This document shows, piece by piece, positions 33,675-41,986 of a stretch of 44,432 nt of DNA. Both the position numbers and the translations under genes were made by a program. Below the pieces are notes generated by a model, which saw nothing but the letters and a program-made list of their open reading frames with translations, did not search any database and had not been told where the DNA came from. The stretch is from Phormidium tenue FACHB-1050 (GTDB lineage: Bacteria > Cyanobacteriota > Cyanobacteriia > Pseudanabaenales > Pseudanabaenaceae), in contig NZ_JACJQY010000047.1 in NCBI RefSeq assembly GCF_014696925.1, positions 1 through 44,432 of the forward strand, in the 5' to 3' direction. The number at the start of each line of letters is the position of its first letter. Position 1 is the stretch's first letter.

Positions 33675-36083
33675 ATGAGAAAAAGTTTATCTAAAAAGCA
33701 GTCTATCAATTCATTTAAACTAGGAGACTTCGCGCTTTCTTCGATTGGTACACGGTTATTTTTATCAATAATGACACCTGTTACTATCGGATTAGCTGGA
33801 TTGGGGACTCTATTTTATTTTAATTTGGAGGCTGACAAGCTACACCATTTAACTGCGGAAGCGGATCTCAAAGTTAGAGAGGTAGATGCTGAACTTCGTA
33901 ACAGTGAGGTTTTTTTAAAGAGTTTAGTCGCAGCAACTATCAATTTACAAAATAACGGGGTGCGATCGCCATCTGCATACGACCAAATAGTTCTTTCATT
34001 TATGTCTGCTCGTCCCAAACTGATTACTGGCTTTGGCGTGATGCAGACTCCAAATGGCTTGGTAGATCGCCAGTGGTTTGGACCTTATATCGAAGAGACA
34101 CAACCAAATCGAGGTGTTAAACTTCCCGAAGATGCCAATTACAGTTTAGTGGAACTTTGGCAAGTCGATAAATATCATGAATTGCAATATTATACCGATG
34201 CTGTCAAGGAGAACAAGTTTTTTTGGTCAAAGCCATATATCAATGCAGTTTATCCAGTTCCATTAGTAACATATGCGGGACCAATTCGCGATCGCAATGG
34301 CAATTTAATTGGAATTGTGAATGGTGATATTAACATTAGAGATCTTAATCTTAACGAGTACAGTGTCTCCAAGGATGCTGGATATTCAGTATTAGTGACT
34401 CAAGAGGGAATAATCTTAGGCTATGCTCATGAACTTAACAAAGCATTTCAACTAGAAAATATTGCATCAATTCCCGCATACAAAGCTGTTTGGGATTCAG
34501 TTCAATATGAATTAGCTCAAGGGAAATCTCAAGGATTTATCGAGTCAACTGCAACACAAAGTTATTGGGTTTATGAGAGAGTGCCGAGTAGTCAATGGGT
34601 GATGTTGCAATCTATTCCCTATGGTACGGTTGTCAAGCCTGCGCTATTGCTCTCTCTCAGTGCAACTCTCACGGCAGCGATTGTCATGGCTTTTGTTGTA
34701 GGGATATTTGTCCGTTATCTAAACCGTCGATTGCAGCCAATTTTAGAGGCTTGCGAAGTGACATCCACAGAAAGCAATGAGCAAATTAGCTCCAAAGATG
34801 AAATTAGTCGTTTATCGACAGCCTTCTTCAGTATGATGGAACGCCAAGAAAATCTTTTGCAGCAATTGCAACTAACCAATACTCAACTGATTGAATCCCA
34901 TCGTCTAAAGGATAGTTTTTTGGCAAATATGAGTCACGAACTGCGTACTCCCCTCAATGCCATTTTAGGAATGACGGAATCACTGCAAGAACACATATTT
35001 GGCGCAGTCAACGATCGCCAACTTGACGCATTACAAACTGTCGAAAGGAGCGGTAACCATCTTCTCGAATTGATTAACGACATTTTGGACTTAGCAAAAA
35101 TTGAATCTGGTCAGATCGATCTAGATTTTGCGATCGCTTCAATCCCATCGATAGCGCAAGCAAGTTTAGAATTTGTGAAGCAGCAAGCCTTAAAAAAACA
35201 AATTCAATTGACCATCAAACTTGCCCCTAACCTCCCTAATCTGCTAATAGATGAACGGCGTATTCGTCAAGCATTAATTAATCTCCTCAATAATGCAGTT
35301 AAATTTACGCCGACTGGTGGAGGGGCAGTCACCTTAGAAGTCACACAACTGCCTTCTGTCCTCAATAAAACAACAAATACAACACAGGACTATCTACAGA
35401 TTTCTATAAGCGATACGGGTATAGGTATCGCGCCAGAGAATATTCAGAAACTATTTCAGCCCTTTATTCAAATCGATAGCGCCTTAAATCGGCAATTTGA
35501 GGGAACGGGATTGGGGCTAGCATTGGTAAAGCGCATTGTCGAGCTTCATGGTGGCTATGTAGATTTAACTAGCGAACTGGGCGTAGGCAGTTGCTTCTCA
35601 ATCCTGCTACCTTGTCTGCCTCTCCCAAACCCTCAAACTAAAATAGGCTCAAGCAATCGACCAGTTAAGCCCTTAGAGACTGAAATCGCAACCACCTATA
35701 CAGATGTCAGACAGGATTTTCTGATATTGATCGTAGACGATGATGAAGTCAATTCTATGACGGTTTCAAGTTACCTTAAAGTTAAGGGTTATCGAGTTCT
35801 CTTAGCAAAAGATGGGAAAGAAGCGATCGCACTTACTAAAGCCCATAAACCTGATCTGATTTTGATGGATATTCAAATGCCAGTCATGGACGGTTTGGAA
35901 GCAACTCAGCAGATCCGTCTCGATCCAAATCTGGTTGATATTCCAATTATAGCGCTGACGGCTTTAGCAATGGCTGGCGATCGCGAAAGATTTCTAGAAG
36001 CTGGAGCCAGTGATTATTTAGCTAAGCCAGTTAAGTTAAAGAATTTAGCTAAAATGGTTCAAACATTATTAGAGCGTGTTTGA
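33675..36083 (+). CDS. Membrane hybrid histidine kinase with periplasmic Cache-like sensor
   Basis: 802 residues from ATG 33675. Membrane helices at about 33-56 (LFLSIMTPVTIGLAGLGTLFYF) and 320-345 (ALLLSLSATLTAAIVMAFVVGIFV) bracket a ~260-residue extracytoplasmic domain resembling dCache (FFWSKPYINAVYPVPLVTYAGPIRDRNGNLIGIVNGDI). A short HAMP-like linker leads to HisKA with His421, HATPase and a C-terminal receiver with Asp732. From HisKA onward it is closely similar to the preceding 1513-aa kinase, even in phrases such as QKLFQPFIQIDSALNRQ. It is probably cotranscribed with that gene and arose from a tandem duplication followed by sensor replacement. Confidence 0.93.
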   Translation: MRKSLSKKQSINSFKLGDFALSSIGTRLFLSIMTPVTIGLAGLGTLFYFNLEADKLHHLTAEADLKVREVDAELRNSEVFLKSLVAATINLQNNGVRSPSAYDQIVLSFMSARPKLITGFGVMQTPNGLVDRQWFGPYIEETQPNRGVKLPEDANYSLVELWQVDKYHELQYYTDAVKENKFFWSKPYINAVYPVPLVTYAGPIRDRNGNLIGIVNGDINIRDLNLNEYSVSKDAGYSVLVTQEGIILGYAHELNKAFQLENIASIPAYKAVWDSVQYELAQGKSQGFIESTATQSYWVYERVPSSQWVMLQSIPYGTVVKPALLLSLSATLTAAIVMAFVVGIFVRYLNRRLQPILEACEVTSTESNEQISSKDEISRLSTAFFSMMERQENLLQQLQLTNTQLIESHRLKDSFLANMSHELRTPLNAILGMTESLQEHIFGAVNDRQLDALQTVERSGNHLLELINDILDLAKIESGQIDLDFAIASIPSIAQASLEFVKQQALKKQIQLTIKLAPNLPNLLIDERRIRQALINLLNNAVKFTPTGGGAVTLEVTQLPSVLNKTTNTTQDYLQISISDTGIGIAPENIQKLFQPFIQIDSALNRQFEGTGLGLALVKRIVELHGGYVDLTSELGVGSCFSILLPCLPLPNPQTKIGSSNRPVKPLETEIATTYTDVRQDFLILIVDDDEVNSMTVSSYLKVKGYRVLLAKDGKEAIALTKAHKPDLILMDIQMPVMDGLEATQQIRLDPNLVDIPIIALTALAMAGDRERFLEAGASDYLAKPVKLKNLAKMVQTLLERV

Positions 36084-36107
36084 GAATTCGCTAGTCTGTT
36101 ATCATCA

Positions 36108-36250
36108 GTGCCTCAAACATCCATATTTCCACCACACAAGCGATCGCCCCTCAGCAAACCAACAACATCAAACAGCGATCGCCCCTAAATCTTAGTCAAA
36201 AAGCGATCGCCCAAAATATCCATACTTTCACAAATAAGCGATCGCTTTAT
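36108..36250. repeat. HIP1 iterated repeat, locus A
   Basis: Four GCGATCGC octamers at 36140, 36175, 36203 and 36238 (spacing 35, 28, 35). Conserved spacers such as TTTCCACCACACAA and AACCAACAACATCAAACA lie between them. The same unit recurs at 37006-37120 and 42796-43200. Confidence 0.9.
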
Positions 36251-36268
36251 TAGCTTGATGACAAAAAG

Positions 36269-36721
36269 CTAGAAAGATTTCCTTGAATCAGTTGATGGAG
36301 GATGCCAACCAACTCTCACCCATGCTTGTCTGGCTCTCACAATTTCTGCTTCACTGCGAACTTCATCATTCAAATCTAGCCGATTTACAGTTGCTCTTCC
36401 TGTTTCAGTAATACCAATAATCCTACATCCATCGTTACTCCAAATAAAATGATCGTTCCATACTTGATGACGAGGATGAAATAGATTTACGGCATTTAAT
36501 GTTGCTGGATCTTTGCCTTGAATGAAGTTGTAATGATGTGAGTTGCAGCGCTGGCAAGCTAGGGCTAAGTTATCAATATCATCTGACCCTCCAATGGATT
36601 TTGGTTGAATGTGATCTATCTCAAACCTTGCGGGACTAATTTCTTCTGAAGAATGACAATATTCACACAAAAAACTGGCTCTTTGTCTTATTTGAAGTTT
36701 TACTGCGGTAGGAATTGCCAT
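36269..36721 (-). CDS. HNH endonuclease
   Basis: 150 residues from ATG 36721 (MAIPTAVKLQIRQRA). The alternative start at 36754 would overlap the upstream gene. The HNH module is at residues ~19-64: CEYCHSSEEISPARFEIDHIQPKSIGGSDDIDNLALACQRCNSHH, with both zinc CxxC pairs and the catalytic His in DHIQP. The C-terminal part (GRATVNRLDLNDEVRSEAEIVRARQAW) is conserved in cyanobacterial homologues of this type. It follows a 79-aa gene by seven bases. A ruined duplicate of the pair lies at 37258-37929. A role as a standalone or mobile endonuclease is likely; the target is unknown. Confidence 0.9.
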   Translation of the reverse strand: MAIPTAVKLQIRQRASFLCEYCHSSEEISPARFEIDHIQPKSIGGSDDIDNLALACQRCNSHHYNFIQGKDPATLNAVNLFHPRHQVWNDHFIWSNDGCRIIGITETGRATVNRLDLNDEVRSEAEIVRARQAWVRVGWHPPSTDSRKSF

Positions 36722-36728
36722 ACAAAAT

Positions 36729-36968
36729 CTAGGATTCGCTAATAACTTTGGCATTAAGCAAGGTAAAAATTTGGTCTAATTCCAAAATCCCTGCTAATTC
36801 TGCTTTTTCTTGATCATTTAGTCCGATTCCCTTAAGACGCTCATTCAAATTATCTAGGCGCTCTTGTAATGGCTCAGAGAATTTAAATAAATAGCGATCG
36901 CGCACTTTTGCGGTAATAATTCCTGTAGATATCCACGAAGATGGCTTGACCATTGTTTGAGTCATCAT
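36729..36968 (-). CDS. Small protein paired with the HNH endonuclease
   Basis: 79 residues (MMTQTMVKPSSWIST...). A short beta-rich start (ITAKVRDRYLFKFSEPLQERLDNL) and a helical second half (LNDQEKAELAGILELDQIFTLLNAK). No named family recognised. It precedes the HNH gene by seven bases and the same order is kept in the decayed second copy, so the two genes travel together. It could be a regulator or immunity-type partner; that is inference only. Confidence 0.75.
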   Translation of the reverse strand: MMTQTMVKPSSWISTGIITAKVRDRYLFKFSEPLQERLDNLNERLKGIGLNDQEKAELAGILELDQIFTLLNAKVISES

Positions 36969-37005
36969 TTGTTTAACTCCTTGCTCTTGCTAGTAACAAT
37001 TATAA

Positions 37006-37120
37006 GCGATCGCCTCAAATATCCACACTTCCACCACACAAGCGATCACCCCTCAACAAACCAACAACATCAAACAGCGATCGCCCCTAATATCAATTAC
37101 AAAGCGATCGCCTCAAATAT
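37006..37120. repeat. HIP1 iterated repeat, locus B
   Basis: Octamers or one-base variants at 37006, 37042 (GCGATCAC), 37077 and 37104, spacing 36, 35, 27. The spacers match locus A. It lies upstream of the 79-aa/HNH pair, so that pair is bordered by HIP1 repeats on both sides. Its right edge abuts a 137-bp MITE. Confidence 0.9.
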
Positions 37121-37257
37121 GGCACTGGTTGTTAAAGAAGTGATGAATAGCTACAAGGCTTATCCAACAAGGATTTATGGTGATTGAGTAGCAAGCTCGT
37201 GAAAAGCTTGCCCAGAAATACTTTGAGATACTTATCCCTCTTTAACAGTCCAGTGCC
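37121..37257 (+). mobile_element. 137-bp MITE, copy 1
   Basis: Starts GGCACTGGTTGTTAAAGAAG and ends with an imperfect inverted copy (CTCTTTAACAGTCCAGTGCC). No coding capacity. It differs from copy 2 (37737-37873, inverted) by one base near the end. Its flanks do not match each other: array B on the left, the HNH duplicate on the right, so this copy marks a rearrangement junction. Confidence 0.88.
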
Positions 37258-37548
37258 ATCGTTACTCCAAATAAAATGATCGTTCCATACTTGATGACGA
37301 GGATGAAATAGATTTACGGCGTTTAATGTTGCTGGATCTTTGCCTTGAATGAAGTTGTAATGATGTGAGTTGCAGCGCTGGCAAGCTAAGGCTAAGTTAT
37401 CAAGGTTGTCTGAACCTCCAATAGATCTTGGTTGAATGTGATCTATCTCAAACCTTGCGGGACTAATTTCTTCTGAAGAATGGCAATATTCACTCAAGAA
37501 ATTAGCTCTTCATCTTATTTGGAGTCTTATTGCTGTAGAGATTGCCAT
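37258..37548 (-). pseudogene. Decayed HNH endonuclease copy
   Basis: A second copy of the 36269-36721 gene. It starts at ATG 37548 (MAISTAIRLQIR) but codon 13 is TGA where the intact gene has CAA. The first zinc cysteine is Ser (LSEYCHSS for LCEYCHSS), and the C-terminal ~45 residues after SNDG are replaced by the MITE at 37121. The rest is nearly identical to the intact gene. An internal frame (MSEYC...) remains open into the MITE but is not expected to be functional. Confidence 0.9.
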
Positions 37549-37554
37549 TTAAAT

Positions 37555-37929
37555 CTAGAATTCGCTAATAATCGCGGCATTAAGCAAGGTGAAAATTTGA
37601 TCTAATTCTAAAATCCCTACTAATTCCGCTTTTTCTCTGTCATTTAGTCCAATTCCTTTGAGCCGTTCATTCAAGTTATCTAAGCGACTTTGTAATTCTT
37701 CGGAGAACTTAAATAAATAGCGATCACGCACTTTTGGGCTCTGGACTGTTAAAGAGGGATAAGTATCTCAAAGTATTTCTGGGCAAGCTTTTCACGAGCT
37801 TGCTACTCAATCACCATAAATCCTTGTTGGATAAGCCTTGTAGCTATTCATCACTTCTTTAACAACCAGTGCCCACTTTTGCGGTAATAATTCCTGTAGA
37901 TATCCACGAAGACAGCAATTCTCATTATG
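37555..37929 (-). pseudogene. Decayed copy of the 79-aa HNH partner, split by a MITE
   Basis: Matches 36729-36968: the C-terminal two thirds are at 37555-37736 (ending TLLNAAIISEF) and the N-terminal piece at about 37874-37929, separated by the 137-bp MITE. The extreme 5' end is diverged and its ATG is out of frame. No product expected. Confidence 0.85.
37729..37881 (-). mobile_element. 137-bp MITE, copy 2, with 8-bp target duplication
   Basis: Element 37737-37873, inverted relative to copy 1. The direct repeat CACTTTTG at 37729-37736 and 37874-37881 is present once in the intact gene (GCGCACTTTTGCGG), so the empty site is known. Ends resemble each other over ~19 bp with a few mismatches. 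The transposase that moved it is not identified. Confidence 0.92.
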
Positions 37930-37973
37930 AAAGCAAGCTAGTCAAACTATTTATATAGAACCCATTTGGTATC

Positions 37974-38816
37974 TTAGGAAGCTTTAGCAAGGCGCTTAAG
38001 CATAAGCCTAATAAAGCAAAGATGAATTCTTGCATTAGAGTTGTCTAAAGTTCTGTCAAAGTTTTTGACCAGACTTTTACAACGCTCCATCCAAGCATTG
38101 GAACGTTCCACAATCCAACGCATAGGAATGACGACAAAACCAGATATGCCCAAAGACTTCTTCTCCTGACTAGACATTTTCGGAGCAACCTTAAACCTAA
38201 TCTTGGTCATAATCTGTGGATAAATCTCTTCTAAGTCTGGGATCAGCTTATCAGGATGATAACCATGATCAACCATGACAGTTATTTTGGGAATATTCAC
38301 GGGTTTAGATTTAAAGTAATCAATGTTTTGAGCAAACATTTCAAGCAAAGCCTTGTCATCGGACAGACTTGCCTTGGTGCAAAGCGTAAAGAATGGCAAA
38401 CCCAGAGAATCCACACCGAGGTTTTTCTTGATCCCATTTGTGGCTTTGTAGGAGCAGAAACCTTTAGACTCAACGCTTGCATTACAGGTATTTTTGGTGG
38501 CTTGTGAATCGACGATGATTAAGGTTGTCCACTTAGGCTTTTTTTCGGCTTGTCCTCTCACCTGTTCGTGTAATGCGGTCATGATTTCCCTCAGTACTCC
38601 TGACTCTCGCCATTGCTTGTAGTGCCAATACACTGTGGAGTATGGGGGTAAATCCTTGGGTAAGTCTGCCCAATTACATCCTTGCTTGAGTTGGTAAAAT
38701 ATGCCGTCTAATATTTGTCGTTTTGTCCATTTTGGTGGGCAAGTTTTCTTCTTTTTCGGCAACAGAGGTTCAATAATCTCCCACTCCTTGTTGCTTAGGC
38801 TACTGCTATATCCCAT
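37974..38816 (-). CDS. IS5-family transposase
   Basis: 280 residues, full length for the IS5 group with an N-terminal DUF4096-type domain (MGYSSSLSNKEWEIIEPLLP...GCNWADLPKDLPPYSTVYWHYKQW). DDE residues: first Asp in IIVDSQATKN, second in VMVDHGYHPDK, Glu in MRWIVERSNAWMERCKSL. No frame break seen, so this may be the one complete transposase of the zone. I could not define convincing terminal inverted repeats, so element ends are not given. Confidence 0.92.
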   Translation of the reverse strand: MGYSSSLSNKEWEIIEPLLPKKKKTCPPKWTKRQILDGIFYQLKQGCNWADLPKDLPPYSTVYWHYKQWRESGVLREIMTALHEQVRGQAEKKPKWTTLIIVDSQATKNTCNASVESKGFCSYKATNGIKKNLGVDSLGLPFFTLCTKASLSDDKALLEMFAQNIDYFKSKPVNIPKITVMVDHGYHPDKLIPDLEEIYPQIMTKIRFKVAPKMSSQEKKSLGISGFVVIPMRWIVERSNAWMERCKSLVKNFDRTLDNSNARIHLCFIRLMLKRLAKAS

Positions 38817-38863
38817 CTTTGCACCCTTTTCTTACCTCAGATCTTGCACCATTCCTGAAAGAG

Positions 38864-39475
38864 TTAAGTGGGAATGGGTTTGAGAATAATTTCAAAGCCA
38901 TGACGAGCAGCAATATCGGCACTAACTTGAAGATACCTGAGAAGTTTCAACCAAAGGACAGAAGGGAATAAAACTGAAAGAGTTAAATCAGAGGTAGCTT
39001 TCCAGTCCAAGATGGGAGGAATCGACCATTGATCAATCCAATGAGCCAAAAGATAAGAAAGCAGAGAGAGAATCAACCAACGATAAACACCAAGTTTTGT
39101 AGATTGCCCAAAACAATGCAAACCAAAGCGATGCTTGACGGTTTTGAAGAATCCTTCAATCGCCCAACGCTTACGTCCTAACATCACCAGATAAGCACCA
39201 GAATAAGGATGCGAAGAGACGACAAAGCGTAACTCCCGTTTCCTATCTGCTCTTTTGAGCCAGAACCAAGAGATGGTCAAAGGCTTAGTTAGCCCTTTCA
39301 GTAAAACTTGTTGTCCCCGTTTGCCATGACGATAAAGTTGTTTGACGGTACGTCCATCTTGAAGTTTGCGATTGTTGCGTACGCCGACAACTATGCGCCA
39401 AGACTTGGCGCGGACTGCATTGAAAAACTTCACCGTACTAAACTCAGTATCAGCAAGGACAATCGAGATTGTCAA
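38864..39475 (-). pseudogene. Transposase C-terminal remnant (IS4/IS701-like)
   Basis: 203 residues of a larger DDE transposase. LADTEFSTVKFF carries an internal catalytic Asp, and GRKRWAIEGFFKTVKHRFGLHCFGQSTKLGVYRWLILSLLSYLLAHW is the C-terminal catalytic Glu region typical of cyanobacterial transposases of this kind. The N-terminal half, including the first Asp, is absent; the sequence joins an unrelated IS256-type remnant at about 39490. Family naming is tentative. Confidence 0.8.
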
Positions 39476-39498
39476 GCAAAGTGTGTAAAGTCTAGAAG

Positions 39499-39668
39499 CT
39501 AGAGATGGAGACGATCCTCGAAGAGGATAGCAAAGCGATTAAGAGCAGGTTTCCAATCACGAATGGGCATCGTCCATTTCTTAGAAATATTCCGCACTGC
39601 CAAATAAACCAGCTTGAAAGCAGCCTCATCAGAGGGGAAAATCTGTTGGGACTTAATCACTTGGCTCA
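39499..39668 (-). pseudogene. IS256-type transposase C-terminal remnant
   Basis: The last ~55 residues of an IS256-like transposase: [29 protein letters not shown], then [22 protein letters not shown] and stop. The frame upstream (39669-39741) is sequence of the neighbouring IS1595-type element, so the remnant was cut by that insertion, and the rest of the transposase is not found on its other side. Confidence 0.85.
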
Positions 39669-39670
39669 AT

Positions 39671-40701
39671 AGGTGAATCGGGGAGGTGAAAGAAAGGCAG
39701 GAATTGATAAAATTGTAGCGAAATCCCAAAGCAGCGAACACTATGCTGAGCGTGAACTTAACCCATCTAATCGATGATGAAAAATGTTACGAAACAGTGC
39801 GTCAGATGAGATGGACAACAGGAATACACTGTCCAAAATGTAAAAGCTCAGAGGTAATCAAGCGAGGCAAAGATGAAACGCAACCTGCCCGTCAACGATA
39901 CCAGTGTAAAACTTGTAACACTAACTTTGACGATCTAACCGCCACAATATTTGCAGGAAACCATCAACCACTACGGATGTGGATATTGTGCCTATACTTG
40001 ATGGGCTTAAACCTCTCAAACCGACAAATTGCCCAAGAACTAGACCTAGACAAGGATGTAGTGCAAGATATGACCACTCAGTTACGAGAAGGTATTGACC
40101 AAAGCAAGCCTGAAGTAAACTTATCTGGCGCAGTCGAGTGTGACGAGGTATATGTGACAGCAGGCCACAAAGTCAACCCCGAAGAAGTTAAAAAAAAGGG
40201 CGCAAGGGAAGACGTAATCGCCTCAAGGGGTGGCGGGGGACGCTTGAAAAAGAAAAACCACCCATCTTCGGCATGATTCAGCGTGGTGGTGAAGTGGTAA
40301 TTCTCATGATGGAAAACGTTCAACAACGGACTATTGAGCCTCTGATTAAAGCAAAGATTGCTCTTGGTACGATGGTTTACACTGACGAATATGCCATCTA
40401 CAACCCTTTACAATCTTGGGGCTATACGCACAAAACTGTTTGTCATGGCGCGGGAGAATATGCAAGAGATGAAGATGGTGATGGCTTGTGCGAGTTTCAT
40501 GTCAATACGATGGAGGACTTTTAGTCGCTTTTGCGCTCTTGGTTACGTCCTCATCGTGGTATTTCTCAAGAAAAGCTACCTTTATATTTGAGCTTCTTTG
40601 AGTTTGTTCATAATGCTAAGAGAAGGGGTAAAGCTTTGCTCAGTGCCTTTGTTGCACTCTCTACTTTCCTTACCTCCCCGATTCACCTATTGAACCAATG
40701 A
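39671..40701 (+). mobile_element. IS1595 (ISXO2-like) insertion sequence, degenerate
   Basis: Bounded by inverted repeats sharing TCAATAGGTGAATCGGGGAG (left end near 39671, right end complement near 40698). The octamer TAATCACT occurs just left of the element and again at about 40715, ~15 bases beyond the right repeat, so the true right boundary is unclear. Contains one broken transposase gene. Confidence 0.8.
39743..40687 (+). pseudogene. ISXO2-like (IS1595) transposase, frame broken twice
   Basis: The N-terminal zinc ribbon (CPKCKSSEVIKRG...CKTCNTNFDDLTATIFAG) and AVECDEVYVTAGHK with the first catalytic acid are in one frame to 40197. At an A8-G run (40190-40198) homology passes to the -1 frame, continuing GWRGTLEKEKPPIFGMIQRGGEVV, VYTDEYAIYNPL, and CHGAGEYARDEDGDG. 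At 40522 TAG stands where the family has Trp (ENTMEDF*SLLRSWLRPHRGIS). Homology goes on to about 40687. The A_AAA_AAG could permit programmed frameshifting, but the amber codon argues for inactivity. Confidence 0.88.
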
Positions 40702-40755
40702 GAATTGCTGGTAATCACTATATTTTTCTGGCAATTGTATGAACGTTGAAATAGT

Positions 40756-40789
40756 GGGACAAGGGGCTGCGCCCCCTTGCCAGCCCTAG
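40756..40789. repeat. GC-rich hairpin shared with the 165-bp MITE
   Basis: The complement reads CTAGGGCTGGCAAGGGGGCG then CAGCCCC, closely like 12280-12306 inside the MITE (CTAGGGCTGGCACGGGGGCA then CAGCCCC). It is a dispersed module between the IS zone and the PRC-barrel gene. Confidence 0.7.
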
Positions 40790-40987
40790 ACTTTCGCTAT
40801 CGCAGGAAGTTCTTCCATGCATCAATAAAGCATAATGCGATCGCCCGAACAATCGACCGAACAAACGTTAAGATACCGACGGGGATCTAGTCTGCTAAGA
40901 TCAAGCCTAGGTATTTACCGTCCTGTTTAGTTCATGCCCCACTCGTTGGGGATCGTTTGGGAATCTTTTTAGAGCCACGTCACCGCC

Positions 40988-41986
40988 ATGATGCAATCGG
41001 AAAATCTTCGTCAACGTGCCGCCGTATTGGGTTTGCAAGTCTTTAGCAAGCGCTCAGCCGTGCGGCTTGGCATCGTCACCCAAATCTGGCTAGATGTCGA
41101 TCAGAGGCGGGTCGTCGGAATGACCGTCGCTGAAAGATTTGTCCCAGGCACACCCATTGGCATAGGTGACACATTTTTTATGTCCCTCGATAACATTGAC
41201 CTGCTGGGGCCAGATGCCATCTTGGTAGATGACGAGTCGGTACTCGAAGATATTTTAATTACTGAGCGCTACACCACCCTCATTAACAACGAAGTAGTTA
41301 CAGAATCAGGGGAATTGCTTGGTAAAGTACGCGATTTTAGATTTGACCCTGAGACAGGTGATTTACTTTTCTTAATCGTTGCCTCCATTGGTAACCCAAT
41401 TATTCCTGCCAGCCTGATTAGCACCTACGAGCTTGATGTCAATGAAATCATCGCCGTGGGACGCGATCGCATTATTGTCACCGAAGGCATGGAAGATCGG
41501 ATGACCCAACTTAGCAAAGGCTTGTTAGAGCGTCTAGGACTAGGCAAAGCACCTTGGGAAGATGACTTCGAGGATGACTACATGCCACCATCCACCACCA
41601 TTCGCGACAACGCCCTATCGTCTGGCACAAGAAGCACCTATTCACCCCCACCGCAGCAGCAACGTCCTGTCTATCGTCAAGAACAATCATGGGATGATGG
41701 CGATAATTGGGCTGAGGAGCGCATTCCTGTAAATCCCCCGCAGCAACAACGTCGCCAAGCCAGAGCCGAAGTCCGTCCTGAGCCATCGCGCCCGATCGCT
41801 CCACCACCTGCGCCCATCGATAACTATGATGATGAGTATGATGATTTTGAAGACGATTATTTAGATACACCGAAAACTAATTTTCGTAACGAAACCCAAC
41901 AGCAGATCCGTGATGCTTGGGGCGAAACCAAAATTCCTGACAAGTCCAAACAACGTATTCCCGAAGAGGAATTTGACGAAATTTAA
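40988..41986 (+). CDS. PRC-barrel domain protein
   Basis: 332 residues (a second Met is at residue 2). Two PRC-barrel units at about 12-95 (VFSKRSAVRLGIVTQIWLDVDQRRVVGMTV) and 100-175 (INNEVVTESGELLGKVRDFRFDPETGDLLFLIV). The C-terminal half (about 185-332) is disordered, rich in Pro, Gln, Asp and Glu, with several acidic runs. PRC barrels occur in ribosome maturation and photosynthetic complex proteins; this cyanobacterial form has no settled function. The last base of its stop is the first of the next ATG (TAATG), giving translational coupling to the PSII S4 protein. Confidence 0.88.
   Translation: MMQSENLRQRAAVLGLQVFSKRSAVRLGIVTQIWLDVDQRRVVGMTVAERFVPGTPIGIGDTFFMSLDNIDLLGPDAILVDDESVLEDILITERYTTLINNEVVTESGELLGKVRDFRFDPETGDLLFLIVASIGNPIIPASLISTYELDVNEIIAVGRDRIIVTEGMEDRMTQLSKGLLERLGLGKAPWEDDFEDDYMPPSTTIRDNALSSGTRSTYSPPPQQQRPVYRQEQSWDDGDNWAEERIPVNPPQQQRRQARAEVRPEPSRPIAPPPAPIDNYDDEYDDFEDDYLDTPKTNFRNETQQQIRDAWGETKIPDKSKQRIPEEEFDEI

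Noticed and set aside
37132-37497. Open frame MSEYCHSS as a functional second HNH protein
   Set aside because: It starts after a stop in the true frame, lacks the first zinc cysteine and ends in translated MITE sequence.
39743-40524. First reading as an IS1-family transposase with programmed frameshift
   Set aside because: The zinc ribbon, CDEVYVTAGHK and GAGEYARDEDGDG motifs fit IS1595/ISXO2 instead, and an amber codon indicates decay.
40276-40591. Overlapping frames around 40358-40591 as a separate gene
   Set aside because: They are out-of-frame readings of the broken ISXO2-like transposase.
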